A DNA stretch of 64,000 nucleotides, from contig NZ_BLBC01000005.1 in NCBI RefSeq assembly GCF_009684755.1, forward strand, positions 558,001 through 622,000, written 5' to 3'. The position numbers and the translations under genes are program-made. The stretch's first letter is position 1. The number at the start of each line of letters is the position of its first letter. Under the pieces are notes generated by a model. It saw only the letters and a list, made by a program, of their open reading frames with translations. It was not told the origin of the DNA and ran no database searches. Below are positions 16,506 to 25,444 of this stretch, one piece after another. The DNA is from Capnocytophaga felis (lineage in GTDB: Bacteria > Bacteroidota > Bacteroidia > Flavobacteriales > Flavobacteriaceae).

Positions 16506-19500
16506 ATGTTAACAGACAAGGATTTCAAAAAATATGACCTTATTGTAGGTTGGGTTACTTTTTTCATCGCTTTAGTAACTTACGGATTAACCGTAGAACC
16601 AACCGTAAGTTTCTGGGATTGTGGAGAATACATTTCCACTGCAGCAAAGTTAGAGGTAGGACATCCGCCAGGAGCACCATTTTTCCAGATGATGGGAGCT
16701 TTTTTCGCTTTTTTTGCTCCTGAACCCGGAAAAGTAGCTTTATTCGTGAATTATATGTCCGTATTTTCAAGTGCCTTCACGATTCTGTTTTTATACTTTA
16801 TCATTACAAATCTCACAAAAAAAATTGCTTTCAAAAATATTTCAGAAACAGAAGGATTACCTGTACCTCAAGCAATTGCTGTTTTAGGAAGTGGCTTGGT
16901 AGGAGCTTTGACCTATACTTTTTCCGACAGTTTTTGGTTCAATGCCGTTGAAGCTGAAGTCTATGCAATGGCGATGCTTTTTATGGCAGCAATGTTTTGG
17001 CTTGGAATTAAATGGACGGACAATCTTCATAAAGAAAGAGGCGATAAATGGCTGATTTTAATTTCTTTAGTAATAGGATTATCATTCGGTGTGCATTTTA
17101 TGGCATTGCTTACCATTCCGGCAATCGGGATGCTTTATTTCTTTAACAGTAATTACAAAAAGAATTTTAAAAACTTTGTGATTGCAAATGTGATTTCCAT
17201 TGCAATTTTATTACTGATTTTCAAACTAATACTTCCTTATACACTGGCTTATTTCGGGAATTTGGAAGTCTTTTTCGTAAATTCGTTAGGATTGCCCTTC
17301 AATTCGGGAACAATTGCGGCAGGACTTTCAATTATTATTGCTTTTTTCTTCGTACTTCGTTATGCAGCTAAAAAACAAAAGGTTTATTTACAGACAATTA
17401 CGCTTTGCATAATGTTTGTTTTCATAGGATTTTCATCGTGGCTGATGATTCCCATTCGTGCCAATGCCGATGTAGTTATCAATGAAAATAGCCCTACCGA
17501 TGCACGTTTGTTATTAGCTTATTATAAGTTAGAGCAATATCCTGAAACTCACTTGTTTTACGGACCAATGTTTTCAGACAAATATGCCGGACAAGATGAA
17601 GAAAATCCGTATAAGGACGATAAACCCAAATACGAAAGGGATTACGAAAACAACAAATACATTATTGTAAATCACTATGAAAACGCTCGAGTTTCGCCCA
17701 ACTCAAAGCACACAGGTTTGCTTCCGCGTATGTGGCATCCGCAACACGCCGCAAATTATATGATGCTTACTGATTTTCTTGATTTTTCAATTAAACCGGA
17801 ATATTTCTCAAATAAAGAACTTCATCAGGCGGTAAACGAATTCAAAAAACAAGTAAATTTAGGAAGAGTTACTCCTAACGAATATGAGTTATTCCTGAGC
17901 AGATTTAGCAGTTATTTAAATGTTGAAAAACCGAGTTTCTTTAAAAATATGCAATATATGTTCAGCTACCAAATGAGCTATATGTACTTGCGTTATTTTA
18001 TGTGGAACTTCGTGGGAAGACAAGATGATATACAAGGAAAAATGCACAATGGTCACGGAAACTGGCTTAGTGGCATCAACTTTATTGATTCGATACGATT
18101 AGGTTCGCAAGACAATCTTCCTTCAGATGTTTTGAATAACAAAGCACGAAACACATATTTCTTTTTACCACTGATTTTAGGTATTTTAGGTTTGGTGTTT
18201 ATGTCATTGAAAAGTGAACAAAAAACGTGGGTAGTATTCGTGTTATTTATGTTCACGGGTTTAGCCTTGAAAGTATATCTCAACGAAAAACCGTTTGAAC
18301 CACGAGAACGTGATTATGCTTTGGTTGGGTCATTTTTTGCCTTTGCAATATGGATTGGTTTGGGCGTATATGCTCTTTTTGAACTTCTTAAAAGAATAAC
18401 AAGCCAGAAGTTATCCGCTCCAATTGCTGTTATCGCTTCTCTTTTGTGTGTTCCTACCCTGATGGCTTACCAAAACTGGGACGACCACGACCGCTCTGGA
18501 AAATATTCGGCTCAAGCAATCGCACATTGTTACTTGGATTCTGTTTCTGAAGATACAGGAGCTATGATTTTTACCATTGGAGATAATGACACATTCTTGC
18601 TTTGGTATGCCCAAGAAATTGAAGGTTACCGAACTGATGTGCGAACCATCAACACAAGTTTGCTTCAAACCGATTGGTACATTGACCAAATGAAACGAAA
18701 AGCCTACGAAAGTGAGCCAATTCCGTCTCAATTAAAACATAGTCAGTATGCTTACGGAGTTCGTGAAGGTATTTATTTCATAGAAAGAACCAAAAACGTG
18801 TGGAATGTAAAAGACCTAATGAATTGGATTGCCAGCGATGACCCAAACACTAAAAACGTACTCGAAGACGGAAGAACAATTCATTACTATCCAACCAACA
18901 AAATTCGCATTCCGGTCAATAAAGAAAATGTTCTGAAAAGCGGCGTTGTAAAACCTGAAGATGCTCATCTAATTGTTGATTATATTGATATTAAATTACC
19001 TAATGGCATTGATAAAGCCCGCTTGATGATGCTTGATATAATCGCCAATAACGATTGGAAACGCCCTATTTACTTCACAGGCGGAAGCATTGACGACGAA
19101 GAATACATTTGGATGAAAGATTATCTGCAAATGGACGGATTGGTTTACAAATTAGTACCTATCAAAACTCCTGTTAAGAAAAATTCTTCCGAAATGGGAC
19201 GCATTGACAGCGATTTGATGTATGATATTGTAACGAAGTGGAAATGGGGTAATATGGGAGATTCAAACATCTATCACGACGTTGAAACTCGCAGAAGTTC
19301 AATTTCTTTCCGTATAAATTTAGCTCGTTTGCTTGAAAAATTAATTGAGGAAAAGAAAATTAACAAAGCCAAAAACATCATCAATTTGGCAATGAAAAAT
19401 ATGCCAATGGAGCATTATGGTTATTACACATTCCTTTCTCCTTTCATTCAAGGCTATTATCAGGTAGGTGAGGCTGAAAAAGGACGTGAATTGGCTCTAA

Positions 19501-19790
19501 AAGTGATGAAAAAATACGAAGAAGAGCTGGAATATTACACTCAACTTCCTGCAAATGAAATTTATCAACAATATGAAAATCTTGACACTACAATAAGATA
19601 TTATATGGGATTACTTGTTGAAATAGAGGAATTTGACAAGAAGTTATATAACGAGAGATATCAGTTACTCAAAAAGCTAATTTCTCCCTTCCTAAGTGAA
19701 GATGATTTTGAAGATTATGAAACTATTGAAAATGACTCGCTAACAAAGCCCAATATCGTAAAAGATTCTCTGGATTCAATAGTAAATTAA
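16506..19790 (+). CDS. DUF2723 / GT117 membrane glycosyltransferase-like protein
   Basis: A 1094-residue protein. The first ~660 residues hold about 12-14 membrane helices in a GT-C-like layout; the first periplasmic loop has VSFWDCGEYISTAAKLEVGH with Asp38 and Glu41, then GHPPGAPFF, the family hallmark and likely catalytic or metal site. The remaining ~430 residues are soluble and include DNDTFLLWYAQEIEGYRTDV and helical repeat-like sequence up to the acidic tail. DUF2723 proteins are restricted mainly to Bacteroidota and are placed in CAZy GT117; protein O-mannosylation or a similar lipid-linked sugar transfer is suspected for such GT-C proteins, but this is inference here. It converges with murF on a shared terminator. 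Confidence 0.88.
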   Translation: MLTDKDFKKYDLIVGWVTFFIALVTYGLTVEPTVSFWDCGEYISTAAKLEVGHPPGAPFFQMMGAFFAFFAPEPGKVALFVNYMSVFSSAFTILFLYFIITNLTKKIAFKNISETEGLPVPQAIAVLGSGLVGALTYTFSDSFWFNAVEAEVYAMAMLFMAAMFWLGIKWTDNLHKERGDKWLILISLVIGLSFGVHFMALLTIPAIGMLYFFNSNYKKNFKNFVIANVISIAILLLIFKLILPYTLAYFGNLEVFFVNSLGLPFNSGTIAAGLSIIIAFFFVLRYAAKKQKVYLQTITLCIMFVFIGFSSWLMIPIRANADVVINENSPTDARLLLAYYKLEQYPETHLFYGPMFSDKYAGQDEENPYKDDKPKYERDYENNKYIIVNHYENARVSPNSKHTGLLPRMWHPQHAANYMMLTDFLDFSIKPEYFSNKELHQAVNEFKKQVNLGRVTPNEYELFLSRFSSYLNVEKPSFFKNMQYMFSYQMSYMYLRYFMWNFVGRQDDIQGKMHNGHGNWLSGINFIDSIRLGSQDNLPSDVLNNKARNTYFFLPLILGILGLVFMSLKSEQKTWVVFVLFMFTGLALKVYLNEKPFEPRERDYALVGSFFAFAIWIGLGVYALFELLKRITSQKLSAPIAVIASLLCVPTLMAYQNWDDHDRSGKYSAQAIAHCYLDSVSEDTGAMIFTIGDNDTFLLWYAQEIEGYRTDVRTINTSLLQTDWYIDQMKRKAYESEPIPSQLKHSQYAYGVREGIYFIERTKNVWNVKDLMNWIASDDPNTKNVLEDGRTIHYYPTNKIRIPVNKENVLKSGVVKPEDAHLIVDYIDIKLPNGIDKARLMMLDIIANNDWKRPIYFTGGSIDDEEYIWMKDYLQMDGLVYKLVPIKTPVKKNSSEMGRIDSDLMYDIVTKWKWGNMGDSNIYHDVETRRSSISFRINLARLLEKLIEEKKINKAKNIINLAMKNMPMEHYGYYTFLSPFIQGYYQVGEAEKGRELALKVMKKYEEELEYYTQLPANEIYQQYENLDTTIRYYMGLLVEIEEFDKKLYNERYQLLKKLISPFLSEDDFEDYETIENDSLTKPNIVKDSLDSIVN

Positions 19791-19792
19791 CC

Positions 19793-19838
19793 ATACAAAC
19801 AGCGGATAGTTAAAAGTTTAACTATCCGCTGTTTGTAT
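19793..19838. terminator. Shared terminator between convergent genes
   Basis: A perfect 22-bp inverted repeat with a two-base centre (ATACAAACAGCGGATAGTTA... and its complement). It sits between the DUF2723 gene on the forward strand and murF on the reverse strand and can stop both. Confidence 0.85.
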
Positions 19839-19845
19839 CAATACT

Positions 19846-21186
19846 TTATTTTAATATTCGTTCAAGAGCCATTCCTCTTGAGCCTTTGATGAGAATAAAA
19901 CTATCTGAAAAATCTTTCAAAGAAAAGACTTTCTGAAAATCCTCAAAAGTTTTAAATTTTAAATGTTTGCTCTCTGTTTTATAAAAATTCTCTCCGATGA
20001 AAAACACCTTTTCCCAGTGATTCTCTTCAACCAAATTGACAATATTTTGATGTTCTTGAGTCGCATAATCACCCAACTCAAACATATCGCCAAGCACAAG
20101 AACTTTCTTTTCAAACCCCTCTAAATCAACTATATTACTAATAGCTTCTGACATACTGCTGGGATTAGCATTGTAAGCATCCAACAAAATCGTATTTGTA
20201 CCTTGATGAAGAATTTGACTTCGATTATTTGTAGGAATATATTTTTCTATTCCCCGTTTAATTGCTTCCGATGATATTTTAAAATACTTTGCAAAAGCAA
20301 TCGCTGCTGCAATGTTTGAAAAATTGTATTTCCCTACCAAATGAGATTTTAATTGTATTTTCTCATCAGAAAAACCCTCAATTTCAGGAATTTCTGTCAC
20401 TACTTCAGAAGTTTTCAGTTCTTCCCTAACGGAAGTTTCTTTAAAACAAACTTCAACCGGATTGGTTGCCAAACACTCAACAAAAACATTCGCTCCCTTC
20501 TGATTTCCAAAAGAATACACATTTTGATAATCTCTCAACAATTTCTTTTGAAGTTCATCATTATTGTTGAAAATGATAGTTTTATTATTCTTTTTAAGAT
20601 AATCGTACAGTTCTCCTTTTGTTTTTACAACACCTTCAAAACTGCCAAATCCCTCTAAATGAGCCTTTCCGATACTTGTAATATAACCATAATCAGGTTC
20701 AGCAATTGAACACAAAAACGCTATTTCCTTAGGATGATTTGCTCCCATTTCAACAATCGCAATTTCTGTTTCTGGCGTAATTGAAAGAAGTGTTAAAGGC
20801 ACTCCGATATGATTATTCAGATTTCCTTGTGTTGCCACTACATTAAAAGCTTCTGACAAAACGGATTTTATAAGCTCTTTGGTTGTTGTTTTTCCGTTAC
20901 TTCCTGTAATGCCTATAATGAGTGTTTTGAGTTTTCTGCGGTGGTAATTTGCTAATTTTTGTAAGGTTGTGAGCACATCTTCTACCAGAATCATCTTTTC
21001 GGATAATTCTATATTAGGATTATCTACAACAGCGAATAACGCTCCTTTTTCAAGAGCCTCTTCTGCAAATAAATTCCCATCAAAAGAATTCCCTTTTAGT
21101 GCAAAATAAATGCAATTATCGGTAATATTCCTGCTATCGGTACAAACGCCCGATGAAGCAAGAAATTTTCTATACAAATCTTCCAT
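19846..21186 (-). CDS. murF: UDP-MurNAc-tripeptide--D-Ala-D-Ala ligase
   Basis: A 446-residue Mur ligase adding D-Ala-D-Ala to complete the cytosolic peptidoglycan precursor. It has an N-terminal substrate domain (SSGVCTDSRNITDNCIYFAL), the ATP P-loop IGITGSNGKTTTKEL at 91-105, the central motif MGANHPKEIAFLCSIAEPDY, NHIGVPLTLL, and the C-terminal ligase domain with LLDAYNANPSSMSEAI and LVLGDMFELG. A charged insert of about 30 residues (KETSVREELKTSEVVTEIPE and on) precedes the conserved HLVGKYNFSNIAAAI; most relatives are shorter here. gldJ lies 78 bases upstream on the same strand with a hairpin between. Confidence 0.95.
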   Translation of the reverse strand: MEDLYRKFLASSGVCTDSRNITDNCIYFALKGNSFDGNLFAEEALEKGALFAVVDNPNIELSEKMILVEDVLTTLQKLANYHRRKLKTLIIGITGSNGKTTTKELIKSVLSEAFNVVATQGNLNNHIGVPLTLLSITPETEIAIVEMGANHPKEIAFLCSIAEPDYGYITSIGKAHLEGFGSFEGVVKTKGELYDYLKKNNKTIIFNNNDELQKKLLRDYQNVYSFGNQKGANVFVECLATNPVEVCFKETSVREELKTSEVVTEIPEIEGFSDEKIQLKSHLVGKYNFSNIAAAIAFAKYFKISSEAIKRGIEKYIPTNNRSQILHQGTNTILLDAYNANPSSMSEAISNIVDLEGFEKKVLVLGDMFELGDYATQEHQNIVNLVEENHWEKVFFIGENFYKTESKHLKFKTFEDFQKVFSLKDFSDSFILIKGSRGMALERILK

Positions 21187-21210
21187 AAAATAAATCTATA
21201 TTTCATTAAA

Positions 21211-21242
21211 AAAACTCTGTAAATATATATCTACAGAGTTTT
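21211..21242 (-). terminator. Terminator or attenuator between gldJ and murF
   Basis: AAAACTCTGTA pairs with TACAGAGTTTT around AATATATATC. It ends the gldJ transcript or trims read-through into murF. Confidence 0.8.
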
Positions 21243-21264
21243 CAATTTTAGTATTGGAATAAGT

Positions 21265-22929
21265 TTAACCTTTCGGAGTTTTATTTTTTCTAGATGATTT
21301 TGCTCCCACACGGCTCATTGCATTTCTGAATCCGATGTAGTCAGTTGCAATGTACTGAGGCAAATATCTTCTTTGTGAAGGGTCAATCCAGAATATGCGG
21401 TCTCTCCAAGAACCTCCTTTATAAACACGTACTTCGTCATCAATCAAGGTTGTACGTTCATTTGATTTATCAAATATACGGCTCAATCCCATAGAATCTT
21501 TTTCAATTTTATGTTTTGGAGCGTTGTACATTGTATTTCTGTAATCTTTATCCTCTTTTGAAGAAGTTAGATCATCTCTACTTCCGTAATAAGCACGTGA
21601 AGAAGATCTGTCCCCATCTTGGAAACTTCTGTTATCACTTCTTGTAAAGTTATAACGCAAGTATGTTTCATTCTCATCAATAGGAACTGTCGCTAAGTTT
21701 CCTGGAAGATTTCTTGCAACAATTTTACCATTACTAAGTGTGTCATACTTGATATTATCCGCTGTTACGACAACTTGTTTACCATCTTCTCCGATAGCGT
21801 GTTTCATATACACGTTACCACGATAGTAATTGAAGTCGCTCTCTCCGTCATCAATTATCGGACGATAAACATCGGCTACCCACTCAGCTACGTTTCCTGC
21901 CATATCATACAACCCAAAGTCATTTGGCGGATACGTTTTTACCGCAACTGTTATATCACCTCTATCGTCTGACCATCCTGCAAGTCCGCCGTAATCTCCT
22001 TTTCCTTGCTTGAAGTTAGCCAATTGGTCACCACGTGTAGCACGTTTTGTTGAACGGCTATACGCCCCATCCCAAGGATATTTCTTTCTTCCTCTGATGT
22101 TATTATACTCACGAATTCCGTTCAATGATTTGGCAGCGTATTCCCACTCAACTTCAGTAGGCAATCGGTACTCAGGAACTAAAATTCCGCTTGTTTGTTT
22201 TGCATAAGTTGGCTCTCCTTCCTTAGTAACTGCTTTTTTACCTGCAAATTCAGAAACTTTTCCTCCATATGAATTTGATGGCGTGTTAAGATATACATCT
22301 GTACTAAAAGTACTTTCTGAATCTACTTGATAACGAGTATCTTTATTCAAATACCCAGATTTTTCCAAAATAGCTTCGTTCACGCGGTCTGTACGCCAAA
22401 CACTGAACTGAACAGCTTGTACCCAATTCACGCCCACAACAGGATATTCTGCATAAGCCGGATGACGCAAGTAATTGGTTACCATTGATTCATTAAAACC
22501 GAGTGAACTTCTCCAAACCAAAGTATCTGGCAAAGCCCCTACATATATGTTTCTGTATTGTTCTTGGTCTGGAGGGAAAACGTGCTTCAACCAATCCAAA
22601 TACTCCATATACATTTTGTTGGTAACCTCTGTTTCATCCATATAGAATGATTGTACGTGTTGCTGAGTAGGAACGTTGTTCCATTCGTGCATCACATTAT
22701 CTTGAACTTGCCCCATAGTGAATGTCCCTCCTTCTACAAGCACAAGTCCCGGAGCGGCTTCCTGCTCTTTAAAATCAGTATTGTACTGAAAGCCACCCTC
22801 TTTAGAGTTAATTTTCCATCCTGTTGCATTTGAAATATTTTTGTCAGATTTCTTTCCACAACTTGTAGCCAAAGACAAACCTGAAAAAATAGCCACTACA
22901 ACGAAAATTCTAAACAGATTATTCTTCAT
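21265..22929 (-). CDS. gldJ: Gliding-motility lipoprotein GldJ
   Basis: A 554-residue lipoprotein with lipobox cysteine at 24 (LATSCGKKS). It carries a formylglycine-generating-enzyme-like (FGE-sulfatase) fold: GLVLVEGGTFTMGQ, FYMDETEVTNKMYMEYLDWL, VVGVNWVQAVQFSVWRTDRV, RLPTEVEWEYAAKSL, NDFGLYDMAGNVAEWVADVY and, at the end, YKGGSWRDRIFWIDPSQRRY. GldJ is needed in Flavobacterium for gliding and stabilises other Gld proteins including GldK, so it is tied to the type IX secretion system; the FGE fold is not thought to be an active enzyme. Association with murF supports orthology. The 291 bases upstream hold its promoter region (near-match TATCTTGC about 30 bases before the ATG) and otherwise nothing I recognise. 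Confidence 0.95.
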   Translation of the reverse strand: MKNNLFRIFVVVAIFSGLSLATSCGKKSDKNISNATGWKINSKEGGFQYNTDFKEQEAAPGLVLVEGGTFTMGQVQDNVMHEWNNVPTQQHVQSFYMDETEVTNKMYMEYLDWLKHVFPPDQEQYRNIYVGALPDTLVWRSSLGFNESMVTNYLRHPAYAEYPVVGVNWVQAVQFSVWRTDRVNEAILEKSGYLNKDTRYQVDSESTFSTDVYLNTPSNSYGGKVSEFAGKKAVTKEGEPTYAKQTSGILVPEYRLPTEVEWEYAAKSLNGIREYNNIRGRKKYPWDGAYSRSTKRATRGDQLANFKQGKGDYGGLAGWSDDRGDITVAVKTYPPNDFGLYDMAGNVAEWVADVYRPIIDDGESDFNYYRGNVYMKHAIGEDGKQVVVTADNIKYDTLSNGKIVARNLPGNLATVPIDENETYLRYNFTRSDNRSFQDGDRSSSRAYYGSRDDLTSSKEDKDYRNTMYNAPKHKIEKDSMGLSRIFDKSNERTTLIDDEVRVYKGGSWRDRIFWIDPSQRRYLPQYIATDYIGFRNAMSRVGAKSSRKNKTPKG

Positions 22930-23220
22930 AGTAAACCTATATTGTTAACATAAATTTCGGGTGCAAGATAGCAAAACTTTCTATAATAAAAGTTATAATC
23001 CACACATTTTAACTTCCTAACCTTTGGCAAACTCACACCAATCAAAACATAAAACACTCATTCACAAAACAATAAATCGAAATAAACTTATTCTATTTAG
23101 AAAAAAATTAATACGTTTTTATAAAAAAATTTAACATTTTCAAGCATCTTTTTTCTCAAGAATACTACTTAAAATCCGTATATTTTCTCAAAAAATTCAA
23201 TACTTCTTTCAAATTTAAGG

Positions 23221-23991
23221 CTACAAGTGTTTTTTCGGAAAGACTTTTATCTCTGCCTCTACCATTTGTTTGGCTTGTTGTAAAAGTTTTTCGCTTTCTT
23301 GTTTCAGTGTAAAACTTTCTTGTACCAAAAGGGCTACTTTTTGCTGAAAATCTTTATTGACAACAGGAATTATAACTTCTTCTATTTCGTTTACTCTCCA
23401 ATGCTGAATAATAGACCCTCCCACATCTCTATCAGCTTGCATCTGCACCACTAAAGAGTTTAAAACCAAGGTCAGATATTCGGGTAAAATTTCCTTTTTG
23501 TTCTTTACTTGCAAATGCAGAATTGCCCCCGATGTAATGCCTTGCAAATCTTCCGTGAGTTGATAAGCAATCCCTATGCTTCCATCTTTGGAAAACAAAA
23601 TTGTGTCTTTTTTTGGTTTCAGCCTATCCAAAGTCTTTTGATTTTCGCGATAATAGGTTTCTGATAGATATTTATCGGGAGTAGAAAGTCCAAACTTACT
23701 ATAATCCGAAACACGAATAAAAGGCATCCCTTCCGTATCATAGGCAATAGAACCTGGCTCTATCGATTTTCTTATATCTACTACATTTTTGAGCTTTTCA
23801 CAAGTATGATTTTTGAGTTTTTGAATTAGTCGTTCATATTTCGGTTGATAATACTCGGCATCCAAGCGTCCTGTTTTCGCAAAAGAATTTTGCAGGGTTT
23901 GAACGGCAATACTGAGGTGCGAAAATCGGTTTTCGGCCAAACCAAAAAGATCTTCATATAGTGTCCATTGGGCTAATCGCTCGTAATACAA
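23221..23991 (-). CDS. Half-length type I-like specificity (S) subunit
   Basis: A 256-residue protein with only one target-recognition domain followed by a helical spacer ending VALLVQESFTLKQESEKLLQ. The segment NSFAKTGRLDAEYYQPKYER matches the central junction of the neighbouring full-length S protein (ESFLQTGRLDAEFYQKKYEE), so this ORF corresponds to the second half of an S subunit. The reported start is a TTG at 23991; the frame remains open upstream without an ATG to about 24030, overlapping the end of the full S gene. It may be a remnant after shuffling, or a half-S that works as a dimer. It lies 29 bases after the full S gene in the same direction. Confidence 0.7.
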   Translation of the reverse strand: MYYERLAQWTLYEDLFGLAENRFSHLSIAVQTLQNSFAKTGRLDAEYYQPKYERLIQKLKNHTCEKLKNVVDIRKSIEPGSIAYDTEGMPFIRVSDYSKFGLSTPDKYLSETYYRENQKTLDRLKPKKDTILFSKDGSIGIAYQLTEDLQGITSGAILHLQVKNKKEILPEYLTLVLNSLVVQMQADRDVGGSIIQHWRVNEIEEVIIPVVNKDFQQKVALLVQESFTLKQESEKLLQQAKQMVEAEIKVFPKKHL

Positions 23992-24020
23992 TATTTCATA
24001 ATTAATTGATTTTAAGCGAT

Positions 24021-25397
24021 TTACCCTCCCCCACTGATATTTTGATTTTCAGCAAGTTGGCTTTCGATAGCATTTTCTACCGAAAGTTTAGCATTTTGCA
24101 ACAGACTTTGGGCTTCGGTTCGGAGCTGATTGGCTTTTTGGATATACTCGGCGATTTTTAAATGAACACTCTCACTCACAATAGGAATTCGCAAATTTAA
24201 AATATCCTCATCTTTGATAACTGGATAACTTGTTCCTACATTAAATTGCAACAACCAATCTTTGTATAATTCTGTTCGCAAAAGGACTTTCAAAAATTCA
24301 GCACTATACACGGAATTATTTTTTGGTCGTAAAACTGTAAATGCTCCACTTACCACCAAATTAGAATAATTTTCTTCAATAATGGAAACCGCACCTCTGT
24401 AAGGTCTAACTTTTGAGATTAGAACATCTCCTTTTTTAGCTTTGATTTTCGCATTGGCAGGTAAATCTTCCGCCAAAACGATATTGGGTTTTGATTCTCC
24501 ATTTGAAACATTCACATCACCTATCTCAATGTAGTTATATTCCGAAAAATTTTCTACCCTATCATTAATCTGTTCATATTCTTTACCTATTGTAGAATAA
24601 TCTTTTTTACTGATAATATTAAAATATTCCTCATACTTTTTCTGATAAAACTCAGCATCTAACCTGCCTGTTTGCAAGAAACTTTCTTTTAGGGTTTTGA
24701 TATTTACCGACTCATTGGTAGGCTGAAAATCTTTTAAATTAAGCGTTTCTAAAAGTAGGTTTTCAGCTTCGGTGTATTTTTGTTGAGAGAGTTTTAGGCT
24801 ATCTCTTGATATTTCAAAAAATGACTTTATTTGTAACTGAAAACTTTTATCAAGGATTGGAATTAAACTTTCCTTAACTTCTTCGGGATTTATATTTGTT
24901 TGATTGATAGATTGTCTCGCTCTTCTTTTCAAATCCCAAATCCCATATCTCGTATTTAAATATGTTGTTAAATATTCAGGCAAAATAATTTCTTCATTGG
25001 GTACAAAACGAACTAAATATGAAGCAAAAATGAAATCTTGTTTAGATTGTTCGTAAAAAATACCTGTTCTACCAACCCATTCGAATGAGTTTGTTCTATT
25101 AAATAAAACATCTCTGTCATTTAACCTAAATATTTCTAACTCTTTCTCAGTAGTATCAGCATATTTAGATACAGAAAAATCACATAGCATATTATGAATT
25201 TCATTCATACGATAAATTGGAATTCCTCTTTCCTCCTCATTCATTGAAATTGAAATACCATATTGAGATATTTTTAAACAATCTCCTATTTTCATATATT
25301 TCAGCGAAGGATTTATTTTAGGCTCTTTTGTCCAAAAATCCGTATCAAAACGAAAATCTTTATTTTCAAATACCTTTGACAACAAAACCTCACTCAC
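24021..25397 (-). CDS. hsdS: Type I-like restriction specificity (S) subunit
   Basis: A 458-residue DNA-recognition subunit with two target-recognition domains: residues about 30-180 and about 265-420. Conserved helical spacers follow each (FEISRDSLKLSQQKYTEAEN, and IAEYIQKANQLRTEAQSLLQ). Typical S motifs include GDVLISKVRPYRGA, LPEYLTTYLNT and IPILDKSFQLQIKS. Each domain contacts half of a bipartite site and the spacers set the gap length. It follows the methyltransferase-nuclease gene by 47 bases and precedes a half-length S gene. The protein ends ENQNISGGG. Specificity cannot be read from sequence. Confidence 0.9.
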   Translation of the reverse strand: MSEVLLSKVFENKDFRFDTDFWTKEPKINPSLKYMKIGDCLKISQYGISISMNEEERGIPIYRMNEIHNMLCDFSVSKYADTTEKELEIFRLNDRDVLFNRTNSFEWVGRTGIFYEQSKQDFIFASYLVRFVPNEEIILPEYLTTYLNTRYGIWDLKRRARQSINQTNINPEEVKESLIPILDKSFQLQIKSFFEISRDSLKLSQQKYTEAENLLLETLNLKDFQPTNESVNIKTLKESFLQTGRLDAEFYQKKYEEYFNIISKKDYSTIGKEYEQINDRVENFSEYNYIEIGDVNVSNGESKPNIVLAEDLPANAKIKAKKGDVLISKVRPYRGAVSIIEENYSNLVVSGAFTVLRPKNNSVYSAEFLKVLLRTELYKDWLLQFNVGTSYPVIKDEDILNLRIPIVSESVHLKIAEYIQKANQLRTEAQSLLQNAKLSVENAIESQLAENQNISGGG

Positions 25398-25444
25398 TTC
25401 CAGCCCTTTTAATAAAGCGTTGTATTTTTCTTTATCAAAAGGGC

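Noticed and set aside
20386-20452. Third heptamer-repeat insertion, in murF
   Set aside because: The charged insert is visible in the protein, but the DNA does not resolve into clear 7-bp units.
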